In this document: positions 1-10,575 of the stretch, in pieces | Numbering within the stretch: the first letter of the stretch is position 1 | How the letters are laid out: every line of letters begins with the position of its first letter | Assembly (NCBI GenBank): GCA_025200525.1 | Contig: CM045767.1 | Location: 7,547,273 to 7,611,272 of the forward strand | Direction of reading: 5' to 3' | DNA: 64,000 nt | Origin: Camellia lanceoleosa | Taxonomy: Eukaryota > Streptophyta > Magnoliopsida > Ericales > Theaceae | Notes under the pieces: generated by a model | What the model was told of the DNA's origin: nothing | The model's input: the letters and a program-made list of their open reading frames with translations, nothing else | The model's database searches: none | Program-made: the position numbers and the translations under genes

Positions 1-824
1 AATTTAACTAAGATATAAATGTCAGATAAAAGTCCAATACTCAAGGCAAACTTACATTCTCCCAATTACCGTTCAATTCTGATAACCACAACTTAATCTA
101 TTTCCATTCATTCATTTCAAATCAATGCATAAGTATAGTTCCTTTTCATCTAAACAATCCCAAATGAGACTACAACTCATTCATTCACATTTCAATAACA
201 TTCATCATTCAAACACTTCAAACTTCTTGTCATTTTACGGATTCTCATCGAAGGGAACCGACACCCAAATATACACATATAAGGTTTCGGGACTTTCACC
301 TTGGACACTCCGGCGAACTTAATTTGAAATGAAGTCTATCCCCTATCTCCTCCCAAACAATGGAGTACATCTCCTATCTCCTTCCAAACAAAGATAAATA
401 TATAATGTATTTAAAAGCATTGTCATATACAATGACTATCCAAATCACATATTCAATAGTTTAATCAAGCCGTCATATTCAATGACATAATTCAAATGAT
501 TGGTTTCAATTTGCCTAGTCCTCATACAGTTTCTACAACAATCATAGCTATCCTCCACCGATAGCCCAAAACCGATATTTCTAAACAGATGTACAATTAT
601 CAAACATATAATTTATCAAATTTTTCATAGGGGAGTGATCTATCAAATCCAATCACACTATTCATTCACACATCCTCCCAATTTCATATTTCCCATATCA
701 ATTTCATTAGTTATACGAAATAATTATTTAACATAAATTAGGGCAATCTTCCCCCTTTTCCAAATATCAATCCCAAGTCCAAATTTCATCATTTTAACCT
801 ATGTAATCTCATATTCAATACCCC

Positions 825-846
825 ATATATATATATATATATATAT
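825..846. repeat. (AT)n microsatellite
   Basis: Eleven uninterrupted AT units lie inside the family A LTR. Confidence 0.95.
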
Positions 847-1243
847 TCATGGAACCCAACATAAAATCCCTCTTTTAAATTTTAAACTCAAACCCTAACT
901 TCACCCGAAACCTTCCAAGTTCCACCACTTACATAAAATGACAAATACCTAGGTTAAAAACCATATCAAGGTGTAGAATGTCCCTACCTCAAGTGTAGAA
1001 GCTCAAAGAAGATGAAGAAGAACCTCAAAGGTGTCCAAACTCGATTTTGTTTGGATCAAGAGGAAGCCCACAAGATGTCCTAACTCTTTATCAAAGGGAG
1101 TAGGATGGAGAGACCCTTAGATCATGGAGTATTTGTAGAGAGTGAGAGTTTTAGAAAGAGAGAGAGTCAGATTAGGGTTTTAGGAAAAAAGAAGATCATA
1201 AAAATGATATAATTTTGCAATGCTGCGAATTGATATACGCGAC

Positions 1244-1545
1244 CTTCGCTCGAGTGAAGGAGTTGTCGCTTGAGTGACCAGACACAACAAGTGACCTCGT
1301 TCGAGCACAAGAAGCGTCGATTGAGTGAAAAATGCAATGCTTCAGAAGTTTTACAAATGCACATGCTCGCTCGAGCGCAAGAAGCCTCGCTTGAGCGAAG
1401 CACTTCATCTTCCCAAAAATTCTGCATCTAGGAAAGAAACTGAGGACTCTCAATTCTCGCTGGAGCGCAAGAAACTTCGCTCAAGCGAAAGAGCAAATTT
1501 CACAAGGCTTGCTTGAGCGCAAGAAGCATTGCTCGAGCGAAGAAG
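1244..1545. repeat. Palindrome cluster of LTR A (CGCTCGAGCG words)
   Basis: About five diverged copies of a composite word, roughly CTCGCTNGAGCGCAAGAAGC followed by TCGCTNGAGCGAA, are irregularly spaced here. Perfect palindromes include CGCTCGAGCG at 1368-1377; a near-perfect one is CTTCGCTCGAGTGAAG at 1244-1259. The cluster begins about 110 bp upstream, in the minus-strand sense, of the TATA-like box at 1128-1137. It is the family A counterpart of the clusters described in LTRs B, C, D, LTR1 and the solo LTR. Confidence 0.75.
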
Positions 1546-1556
1546 CCAAAATCTGG

Positions 1557-2100
1557 GCCACAACAATCTAGACCAACTAATAACCAACCTGTCCCAAACA
1601 CGCCCAACATTTTGCAAAGCTCAATTTCAAAGAGTTAAAGGAGGAAAATGAGACATGGACAAAAACATACAAACACGAAACCCGAGTCCGAAACATAACG
1701 AAGGTCAGGTCAAAGCTGGAATCGCTATACTGGCATAGAACATGAAGCACAATCACTTGCGAGCACAACCCAAACAACAAATCTGTTAGAGAGGATCCAA
1801 CCAGGGCAACAACATAAATACACAATAACAATCATATAAACACCATAACAATCAATCTTAAAACATACCAACCAATAAAAAGTTATGACAGCTGTATGTA
1901 ACTATTTGTAAAGTTCAAAATTTATTCTTGGCTACTAGTGAAGAGCAACACAACAATAAAAAACACCTAGACTAGACCGGAGAGGATGCAGTAGAAAGAG
2001 ATGGTCGCTGCAAAGATTTGTATTTGGTCCCTTCTACAAAGTTGAACTTGATTCGAACCTAATCAAATGAATTTGCGATTGTCTGTGAGTTGAAATTGTC
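1557..2100. other. Intergenic or unresolved repeat sequence
   Basis: No convincing gene, terminal repeat or tandem array is visible. It may include the missing upstream part of the family A LTR, but no TG-type terminus or target-site duplication is seen. Frames open on the minus strand lack recognisable domains. Confidence 0.5.
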
Positions 2101-2517
2101 TCAGACACAAACAATTGCATTTGCAAGTAACCAATCAACAAAGCGGACGATGAATCCATTAGACAAAATGTTTGCCAGAATCATGGGCAAGAATAGTACT
2201 CATAAAATAAGTTGGCCGAGAAAACTTGTGAGACAAAGTGAAACCAGGGAACTACAAGAAATAGCTCCAAAGATGGAAGTAACATAGCAATCCATTTGAG
2301 GAAATGTTTCACGGGTGATTTGTATTTGGTTCAAAAGTCCTAGTGCCAGATAGTAGATGCATATGGTTATGAGGAAAGTCCATATGTTTGCTGTGTGTGC
2401 CTCAACTGGATTCACTATCTTGCCATTATACATCAATGGGAGAAGAGCAATTAGAAATGGAAGGCTTTTGTATATTGCATCGCATGGAGGAGAGGAATTC
2501 CCAGTTTGTACAATCAT
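2101..2517 (-). pseudogene. Membrane-protein-like reading frame with in-frame stop
   Basis: The minus-strand frame starts at ATG 2515-2517 and runs 105 codons to TGA at 2200-2202, then stays open in the same frame for 32 more codons to a second TGA at 2101-2103. Unlike the other open frames here, its composition is protein-like. Hydrophobic segments occur near residues 18-28 (LPFLIALLPLMY), 50-66 (IWTFLITICIYYLALGLL), 82-102, and again after the stop (VLFLPMILANIL). That suggests a small plant integral-membrane protein of three or four spans. The continuity of hydrophobic sequence across the stop suggests a nonsense mutation, a sequencing error, or a fragment of a longer gene. I do not recognise the family, no upstream exon or promoter is evident, and chance cannot be excluded. 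Confidence 0.42.
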
Positions 2518-3072
2518 ATGCAATCACAAACAATCATCAACAACACTCTACTTTAGATTAAAATATTTGATGTAAAAAGGGGGGGGGGTTATTGAATCAA
2601 ATTCAAAGAAAATTATAAATTCAGAGTCAAAATCAAAGTAACTAAAATTAGAGAGACCAAATTAAAACAATATGCATCCATGTAATTTGCCATAGTGTGT
2701 GTGCTTTTTTTTTTTTTTTTTTTTTTCCTTTGAATTAGTATTCAAAATGAGTTAGTTAAAAATAGGAGTACAAAACAGAATAGTAGTGCACGATGTTCCT
2801 ACGTACAATGGGGTCTTAGAAAAGTAGCAGGTAGCTAGTCTTCTCGCAATTGTTCAAGAATTATATCTATTTTCTATATTATTATAAAAGGATTAACAAT
2901 TCTAGGACTAACAGTCCTATAAATGTTAATCTTATCTAATTAACTTTGTCCAAATAACCATAACCTAGAACTCTTGGTCTATGTTTGTTTAGACGATATA
3001 ACTTTGGAATTAGACTAATAATTCAAAAAAATATATAATTTTACATTTGGTGAAAAAAATTGTGGTTCAAAC
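2518..3072. other. AT-rich intergenic DNA with homopolymers
   Basis: The region contains a 10-base G run at 2579-2588 and a 22-base T run at 2705-2726. Otherwise it is AT-rich with no gene-like frame. Confidence 0.6.
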
Positions 3073-3075
3073 TAA

Positions 3076-4195
3076 GGTCACGTTTGTTTGGCTTTATAGG
3101 ATGCAGAGGATAAAGAGTACGGTAGGATTGAGTGAAGAGATTATTAGTATGGCAATATTATGTTGGAGATGTAGGATAAATAGTATTTATTTGTACACTA
3201 CCGGATTAGTACTGTTATAGATAGTATTAATATATAAAATTAAGATTTTTTAATTTTTAGTAATTTTTTTTTGTTCTAAAAAATATAAATTTTTCTTAAA
3301 AATCATTTAAAATTCACTAAATATAAAAAGAATCATATTTTTTAGTATTTATTAAAAAATTTAAATATTTCTTTCACTAATAAATTTTTCAAAGCATAAT
3401 AATATTAAAAATAGTTTTGATGAGCCTCACGGATTGTTAATCGAATCCCTTCTTCTAAGAGACCAAACAAACATGCAGTAACGGAGCCAAAAAACTAAAT
3501 CAGAAAGGGCTCTTATTAATTACAACTTTAATTTTTTTTTTCCATAACCAACAATAAGAAGATTAATTTTTGAAAAGTACAAAAACTTAAATAAATTATT
3601 ACAAAAGTATTTCACATAAAATTTTATAATTAACTTTGAATAAAATCGAAAAGAAAGTATTGCGTGTAACTAGTGTATCATGGACAATATAAAAAAGCCA
3701 TATTTAAATCGTAAAATAAATTATATAATGGTAGGATAAATCAAATTTTTACAAAATTTGAGTAAAAATTTCATAAAATAGTGATATTACGTCATTATTG
3801 ACATATGATATTACCAACCAATAGTGAAACAACATATGAAGGGTGAATTCTATATGCAAATATAACTAACACTCTAGTAATTTTTACATATATATAGTGA
3901 GATTAATTATATTTGAATATCAATAATGATGGATATTACCTTTACATTGAGATTTTTTCACAAAATTTTCATACATAAAAATATAATTTGTTGCAGTCAC
4001 TTCATTTTCAACAAGACAATCGCTATTGTTTTCATATATTTAAAAATGCACTTGACATTTTGTTCTAAATATTATTTTTGTTTAAAATTTTATTTATATA
4101 CATATGTAAAAACAAAAAGAAAAAGAAAAAAAAATCCAAGAGGAGGCATGCGACCCCCCTGGTCACCATGTGGCTCCGCTACTGCAAACATGGCC
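3076..4195. mobile_element. Tourist-like (PIF/Harbinger-type) MITE, interrupted
   Basis: The left terminus GGTCACGTTTGTTTGG follows TAA at 3073-3075. After removing the hAT insertion and one copy of its 8-bp duplication, the right terminus is CCAAACAAACATGGCC followed by TAA at 4196-4198. The termini are inverted repeats matching as GGYCAYGTTTGTTTGG, and both flanks are TAA, the target duplication expected of Tourist-like elements. The element proper is about 403 bp (3076-3475 plus 4193-4195), AT-rich, with no transposase frame. It is non-autonomous. Confidence 0.85.
3476..4184. mobile_element. Non-autonomous hAT-like element nested in the MITE
   Basis: The 709-bp element begins CAGTAACGGAGCCA and ends with the inverted counterpart TGGCTCCGCTACTG, which is 13 of 14 matches. 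It is flanked by the identical 8-bp duplication CAAACATG at 3468-3475 and 4185-4192. An 8-bp duplication with CAG-starting terminal repeats is diagnostic of the hAT superfamily. The interior is AT-rich and has no transposase, so it needed an autonomous partner. It inserted into the right terminal repeat of the Tourist-like MITE and is therefore younger than it. Confidence 0.9.
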
Positions 4196-4198
4196 TAA

Positions 4199-5167
4199 TA
4201 GTCCATCCGGATATGGAATTCTCATATGGGGGAACTATTGAATCTCAAGAGGGAAATAAGATACAAAATGGAATATTAAGAAAAAGTTTAGACAAGTTAA
4301 TTAAATACGAATTGATAGAATTCTATCAATCCCTCTTCATAACCCATGGTTAATTCAAACTTGAAATAAAATACACAATTCAAATGAATTACTAATCTAA
4401 AAAGTAATTGTCCTAAGAATGCTATTATCATCTAATTCAATCAACTCAAACAAGAGAGTATAGTAGTCTAGTAGACCACTATGTTTCACCGACTTAGCTT
4501 GACCTTTTATTTTTGGATGGGATCATAATATCAAAATGAATTTCCAAGCAAAGGTATGGAGCAATCACAGCTCCAATCTTAGATGCCTCGAGGGTAAATG
4601 AGAAATATAGGGAAATAGGACTTTCGTAGGAGCGATCAAGCTATTCACATGTTAAAAAAAATAAAAATAAAAATAAATAAATAAATAAATAAAATCTAAG
4701 TACACATTATTTGTGTTACTGAAATATAAACTTCTAAATAAAAGTAAAATTTTCATATTTGAACTTTCAAACAAAATTGAATTATTCAGATATACATTTC
4801 GCTCGGATATAAATTTCAGAATAAGTTTTTTATATTTAATTCTAAAGTTTATATCTGGGTTTTGTTCAAAAATTTATATTTAATGGCATAAATGATGTAT
4901 AGTGAGATTTTCTGTGATGTGCAAAAAGAATTTTCCTTATGGAATTATATTTGAAAAGTATGACTAAATTCTTCTAATACAAAACTATAATGTTATTTCT
5001 TTAAAATAGTAGGATTAGTTGGTTATTTTCTAATTACACCATTTTCTAAATTTTAAAATTATCATTTTATCTCACTACACTTCATAATTTCAACTATATC
5101 ATCATACACCTAATCTCTCATCTTTTTATTTTTTTATTTTTTTATACCCATTAACATTTCAAACCCT
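4199..5167. other. AT-rich intergenic DNA
   Basis: No gene-like frame is seen. It holds an (AAAT)n-type low-complexity tract at about 4655-4694. At 5165-5167 a TAA precedes GGCCTCGTTTGGCTTGGG, which resembles the left end of another Tourist-like MITE, but I found no matching right end. Confidence 0.55.
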
Positions 5168-6442
5168 AAGGCCTCGTTTGGCTTGGGTTATAGAGGAGGG
5201 GATTGGATTAGTAGTAAGATATAGTCCATAAGAATCATATTTGTTTAGAGAAATGACCATGGGCAAATCGTCCATAAAAGCAACTCTCATGCAAGGTCGT
5301 TTGATAAAATTTATTTGTGATTTACACTCCGTTTGTTTGAGAGGAAAATATTTTCTAATGGAAGAAATATTTTTCGGTGAAAATATTTTTCTATGTTTGG
5401 TGGTGGTGGTGGTAGGACGAAGGTGGAGATGGAGGTGGATGTGGAGGTGACGGCATGGTAGTGGGGTGGTGGTGACAGTGATGGCGACACTGATGGTGAC
5501 AGTGGTGTGGCAGTGGAGGTAAGAATGGTTGTGGTTAAGGTGGAGGTGAGAACATAGTTGCACGAAGCGAGAGCGGGGACGGGAGTGGGGGAACGTGGCC
5601 ACTTAGAGGAGTCGTAGATTAGGGGCGCTTATGTATTATTTTTATTAATTATATTTTATTTATTATAATAAATAAGGAATCATAAATTATGTTAAAATAA
5701 ATAAAAAAATAAAAATTAGATGTTTTATTTTATAAAATTTTTAAGATTTTTTTTTATTATATATGATTTAAATAGATTTCTTTTGAACAATTAGATGATT
5801 TATTTTATTTATTATATGTTAAAAAGTTACAAAATAATAAATTCTGTCAAAAAAATAAAAAAGAAATAATAAATAAAAATTATATTATAGATAAAATAAA
5901 TAATTTTTTATTTTAGACATAAAAATTTTATTGTTTATAATAAATTATATTAAATATGATAAATATTATAATTTATAAATTATATTATATATATTATATA
6001 AAACAAAGTCAAATATGAAAACGGAGAGGGAGAGAGAGGGAGATAACAGAATAGATCGAGAGAGAAACAAGGGAAGCAAACAGAGATGAAGAGAGAGAGA
6101 CAACGACCTAGGGCTTCGAAGAGAAGGACGAAGACTAGGGCTTCGAAGGGGAAGTCAAAGGGCGCGAGATCGAAGTCGTCAAATAGATGAACGAAGCTAG
6201 CGACCTGGTTCTTTCCTTGCCCTCTCAAGAGTGCTTCCTTCTCGCATCAGATTCATGTTTCCCTCTGATCATATTCGCGATTCTGCTGTGATTTTTCCTC
6301 AAAAGCACAGAATTGTGCTTATTTCTCAGAGTCATCACCGTCTGAGACGATTCCTGCTACTAAGTGTGAGAATGGTGGTGGTGGATTGTTTTTCATAGAA
6401 AGAAAAGTGAGACACTTGTTCATGACACCAACTGAAACATTT
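5168..6442. other. Left flank of element D: MITE-like end, GGT repeat, AT-rich tract, GA-rich tract
   Basis: In order: a MITE-like terminus (5168-5190); segments starting 'cgtttgtttgagagg' typical of small plant DNA transposons; a GGT-rich stretch (5398-5580, with perfect TGG repeats at 5398-5412); a very AT-rich block (5640-6000); then GA-rich sequence (6020-6130) resembling a plant 5' leader. From 6326 a frame without stops (SESSPSETIPATKCENGGG...) runs into the retroelement; a CT-rich stretch ending in CAG at 6327-6329 could be a splice acceptor. The frame might be a terminal exon of a broken gene, but no function can be assigned. Confidence 0.4.
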
Positions 6443-7840
6443 GCTTTTGTAGCTTGACTTTTTCGTGCCCCCTTTCGGAAGACGAATAGCCCTACAGTAT
6501 CGTACTCCTGCGGTTTTGAATCTAATTTCACAAGTGCAATATGAAATAGATAAACACCAAATAGTACCAATCTAGCAAATCTTTTGAAAAATTGATTTTG
6601 AATCAAATTGCCGAATATGGATTGCTTTGCCAGATACAGAGTCGCCACCTAAATATTTTGAAAAATTTAGGAAACCCAGGACTCGTGCCAAAGGCCACAT
6701 GTCTGTCATCACCAAGATTGTCTCGGTTCGGGAACTTAGGTATGAGAGGGGAAGGTCATGAATTGACACCCCCGCTCGCCCAATCAAAGATTAGCCTCAA
6801 CTAATCATGTTATGAATCTTATTCACATTATATGCTCTTGTTCTGGTTTGTTAGGCTATCATTACTATGTGATGCGCACACACACAAGTATAGACTATCT
6901 CTTAAGAATTGGAACACTTGATTCATATTTGTTTGCAAAATTGTTTTGAATATGTACCACTTGAAAAAATGATCCCATATGAACATTACTCAAATCATTC
7001 CAATTCAAACAATTAGCCTTCATCCACAGGCATTCAAGCAATTATAGCATTTAAGCGATTAGCCTCATGGCAAGCATGCTAAACATGAAAACATCACACT
7101 CATGCAATATGCTAAAACACAAAAATGCTCACCTAGTACTCCGAGGCAAGCCAAAAGAAAAGAGTTAGAAAAATGCATGATCCTAACTATGCACTATGAC
7201 TAATGCAACACATGCGATATGCAACTAATAGGCTCGGCTACTAATACGACATATGAATCAATTAAATAGCATGCGGTCTAAGCATGTATTCAAAGAAGTA
7301 TTTAAACTAACAATGTAAGTTAGAATGATGAACCGAGCCTTGGTGCATGCAATACAAATGGATGCAAACATGAAGCATGCTAAACAAAACGTGATGCTTT
7401 AATCTAACCATCGTAAGTAGTTAAATAAAAGGGAGAAAGACGTGGGGTTCGAAAACATACAAAACGAAATGAATTACTAACTAGCTAGCTAACTAATTAA
7501 AGCTAAGCTAATTAAGCTAACTATTACAAAACGAAATGAATTTAGCTAGACTCTTAACTAATTATTACAACAACAAATGAATTACTAACTAATTAATATC
7601 AACACTTTACAAAATTGACTAGCTACAACCACTTAATTACAACAAATATCTAAACTAAATATTTAAACTTAAACATGCTCGATATGCGAGGAATGCTCAT
7701 GCACGTGCTCGGTTTCCACTCGAAAAGGCCACTGTTTTGTTTCCAGAAAGCCTCTGTTTCATAATAGAACACTTTCACCGTTGCCACTTCCAGAATAATT
7801 CTGCTCTGCTCAAAAAGCACACTGCTGAATTTTGCATCAA

Positions 7841-7945
7841 TGGCCGGCTGGCTAGGAGTGAGGGCCTACCGACAACCAGTGATAGCTGGCTGGCCATCAA
7901 AGGTGGCCTGCTAGCCATAGAAAGTAGCCTACCGACCACTGCCGC
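7841..7945. repeat. Downstream palindrome cluster of LTR D
   Basis: GC-rich palindromic words such as TGGCCGGCTGGCTA, GCTGGCTGGCCA and GTGGCCTGCTAGCC crowd together in otherwise AT-rich DNA. They lie about 1.5 kb downstream of the LTR TATA box in the minus-strand sense. The same word type recurs in the upstream cluster of this LTR; the equivalent in the 5' LTR is 19425-19500 (with GCCGGCC). Confidence 0.7.
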
Positions 7946-9240
7946 ACAGTTCATCTTGCTGCAACAGAGAACAAACAGAGCATGCACAGGGTATTCTCAA
8001 AGGTTGTTTGCACAACTCACCCCTCCTTTTCATGAACAAATGAAAGGAGTAATAAACTTGGTCCACAAACCATTAACTCAAGCAATTTTATTGCATGATG
8101 GCTCATGAACCAAAATGTGCAATTTCAATAAATGAAACAAAATAAGACTCAAACCTCCTCCCTTTCGTGAATTGATCAAGGGAAGTGATGACCTTGGAGA
8201 CTTGAATCATTTCATCACTAGTAAGTATGAAATGGCCCAAGTTTCCATGTGTTCAATTAACGTCCGATTGAACACAGCACTTTTTATTATCTTGCAGCTT
8301 TTTTAGCCCCATTTTATTACTCCATTTTAGATTACCATCCATTGTTTAATTCATTGAGTCCAATGGTGAGCTTAAGTCCTCTAATGGAAAGAGGGCTCAA
8401 ACCAAGTGTTGTCTTAGGCAAAAAAGAGACATCATACCGTTGCTAATCAACCCCAAAGGGATTAAACCATTAAGCATGATATCTCAATCTTATACTTTAA
8501 CAAATAAGTAGTTTGAACCACTTTCAAAGCAAAACAAAAGCCAAGAAATGAGGGAGGTTGCAGAGGTGATTAAGAGTTATCACAAGTATGGAAAGCCATA
8601 AATAAATGCAATCAACTCAAAATGAGATGGTGTCTAAAGCCTAAAACACCAAACTTATGAGGACAATTACACTATAAGCATGCAAAACAAAGCTCAAATG
8701 CAACTATCAACCAAAAACAATGCTAAAATAGTTTAAAAACAACCCTAAAACATGCTGGAGTTAAGCCAAAAATAGCTAGATTAATAAGCTAAAACATAAC
8801 ACAAGCTAGGCTAGTGAGCAAGACACAAGGAGGGGAGGCTAACCCCTCCAAAGTTGGACTTCAAAACATGATTTTGGCCACTGAAGTAACTGTAAAAAAT
8901 AGTGTTTAAAAGCTCAAAACTAGATACTAAAAGGATGGGAAACACAAGGGAAAATGCCTTCAAAACCAAGTGCAAATAAGGGTGGATCACCCCTCAACCT
9001 TTAATGGCCTTAAAACCCAAGCTTCAGTCTAAAAATACAGAGTTTTTACAGCCCAAAAATAGTGGGAAAAGGTGAAAAACAAGTGGTGTAAAGATGGTGC
9101 AAAAGAAAGAGAAGGTATACCTCTTGAAGATGAATGAACCCTTAAGTCATAAACCACTAATTTGACACTCTCAAGTGCTTCAAGAGCTCAAATTCAAGCT
9201 AAAATCACCTCAACAACAAGCTCTCTAGGTTTGGTTTAGA

Positions 9241-9484
9241 GTGCTTAGGCAAAGGCTATGCAAATAAAAAGGGAGAAAGAGAATTGTGTAGAGAGAGGAA
9301 TTTTTCAAAATTATTTCCTCACTCTTAAATGTTTCTAACCCTGAAAGCAAGAAGAGAATTGTGTAGAGTGCTTAGGCAAAGGCTATGCAAATAAAAAGGG
9401 AGAAAGAGAATTGTGTAGAGAGAGGAATTTTTCAAAATTATTTCCTCACTCTTAAATGTTTCTAACCCTGAAAGCAAGAAGAGA
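9241..9484 (-). repeat. 127-bp tandem duplication over the predicted transcription start of the 3' LTR
   Basis: The unit beginning GTGCTTAGGCAAAGGC at 9241 recurs at 9368 with almost no difference and ends near 9484 at GCAAGAAGAG. The duplicated stretch starts just downstream of the TATA box. The 5' LTR has one unit only (interrupted by LTR B), so the duplication arose after the LTRs were formed. Confidence 0.9.
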
Positions 9485-9490
9485 GGTCCT

Positions 9491-9500
9491 CTATATATAG
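9491..9500 (-). promoter_or_regulatory. TATA box of LTR D
   Basis: CTATATATAG lies between an upstream palindrome cluster and the AG/CT-rich leader. The homologous position in the 5' LTR (23088-23097) reads CTATCTATAG, a weaker box. Confidence 0.65.
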
Positions 9501-9582
9501 AAAAACAGTCCCTCAGTCGAAAATATCTATATAAAGACAGCTGGAGCATTTGGAGGACATCTGGCAAAAATATCTGGGCTTT

Positions 9583-9652
9583 ACACCATTGGCCGAAGGC
9601 GAAGTGGTGGCTTGTCGTCCTAAATGGCGGCCCGCCACCGCCGCCAAAAAAT
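9583..9652. repeat. Upstream palindrome cluster of LTR D (3' copy)
   Basis: Dense GGCCGAAGGCG, GGCGGCCCGCC and GCCACCGCCGCC words lie about 90 bp upstream of the TATA box. The 5' LTR equivalent at 23187-23272 has cleaner palindromes (TGGCCGATAGGCCA, GGCCGGCC at 23230-23237). Confidence 0.65.
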
Positions 9653-10424
9653 CTGCTTCTAGGCCCAACTTCAAATGGGCATATCTCCTTTATCCGGACT
9701 CGGTTTTAGGTCATTTTTAAGTTTAAATTGAATCCCCGAAAATCTACTTTGCAATGGTGGCAGCCTCACATCTAAATTCTAAGTGTGCAAAGAGATATGC
9801 TTATTTTAGTGAAGGTTGCTTAGTTTTATCTTAACCGGATTGATTCCTAACTTCGAACAGCCATATCTCCCTCCGTCGGACTCGGCTTTAGGAGATTCTT
9901 CAGTCTAAATTGAAACGCCAGAAGTCCATTTTCCAATGGTGGTGTCCTAACAACTAAAGTCTAAGTGTTCAAAGAGATAGGCCTGATTTAGTGAAGGCTG
10001 CCCAATTCTCTATTAACGGTTTCATGCCTAACTTCTTCCCCAACTACTTGTCTTCCCTCTCCTCCAATTTTCTTCAACTCCAAACCTATAAATAATAGGT
10101 TTAAAAGATTTTTCAAAGAGTTCACCTCTCTTCCATTAATTTCCACTTTGTCCTTGCTCAGTTTACCGAAAAGTGTAATATTTTAAATGAAATGCGAGCC
10201 TCGAAACATCGTAGAAACATTTTTAAAAATATTTTGAAAAAGAGCGTTTTAAGGTCTAAAATAGTTTTGGTCCAAAATGGGGTGTAAGGTTGGGATTTAG
10301 AAGCTCTTCTTGCTGAAGAAATCAAACATTTGCACAACATAACTTTCATCATCGAGTGATCAATTAGTGGCGATCAATCAGTGGTGCCCAAGTCTTAAGG
10401 GTTGTTAACAATGGAGTGTCTACA

Positions 10425-10438
10425 GTTGCCCCTCTTTG
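10425..10438 (-). other. Polypurine tract of element D
   Basis: The minus strand reads CAAAGAGGGGCAAC directly abutting TGTAGACACTCC, the 5' end of the 3' LTR. This is the expected plus-strand DNA primer of Tat/Ogre-type elements, placed exactly at the LTR boundary. Confidence 0.9.
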
Positions 10439-10562
10439 ATAGAACTCAAAGTCATGAAATAACGTGAGTGAATGTCAAAGTCCATAGACAACCCATTTTG
10501 ACAAGGCCATAAGACTTGGGCAAACAAACAAAATGCAGATGCTATTGATTGAACCCGAGTGT

Positions 10563-10575
10563 TGCCTACGTATCC
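10563..10575 (-). other. Conserved GGGATACGTAGGCA motif near the 3' end of the internal region
   Basis: The plus strand reads TGCCTACGTATCCC; its complement GGGATACGTAGGCA also occurs in the second gag-only element at 41357. From general knowledge, this motif recurs in the 3' untranslated internal region of plant Tat-type elements. Its role is unknown to me. Confidence 0.6.

Larger units (their letters stand above)
1..1556 (-). mobile_element. Partial LTR, family A (related to LTR B)
   Basis: The stretch aligns by eye with the downstream half of LTR B (about 21330-22500). Shared landmarks include the GGGAACC-ACACCC block near 256, the paired 'ctatctcctccc' blocks near 340-390, the 'ttcaccgatagccc' equivalent near 557 and the 'caaatacctaggttaaaa' block near 941. 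As in B, transcription would run right to left: a palindrome cluster (1244-1545), then a TATA-like TACAAATACT at 1128-1137 on the minus strand, then a CT-rich leader. The left end lies outside the window. I could not find the right terminus, so sequence beyond 1556 may also belong to it. No open frame in it looks like a protein. Confidence 0.6.
6448..10424 (-). repeat. 3' LTR of element D
   Basis: This uninterrupted LTR of 3977 bp pairs with the split LTR at 14286-23993. On the plus strand it begins TGTAGCTTGACTTTTTCG and ends AATGGAGTGTCTACA, immediately followed by the inverted PPT. It contains a TATA box, two palindrome clusters and a 127-bp tandem duplication absent from the other LTR. 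No coding sequence is present. Confidence 0.9.

Noticed and set aside
1196..1516. Overlapping frames across the LTR A palindrome cluster
   Set aside because: Frames open on both strands are expected from the repeated Ser/Arg-type codons of the palindromes; no protein character.
5168..5190. A complete second Tourist-like MITE
   Set aside because: Only a left-end-like sequence after TAA; no inverted right end with TAA was found downstream.
5159..5602. 147-codon minus-strand frame rich in His and Thr
   Set aside because: It is the shadow of a GGT/GTG-rich low-complexity tract; the composition is pure repeat with no domain, and the copy at 43632-43853 is disrupted.
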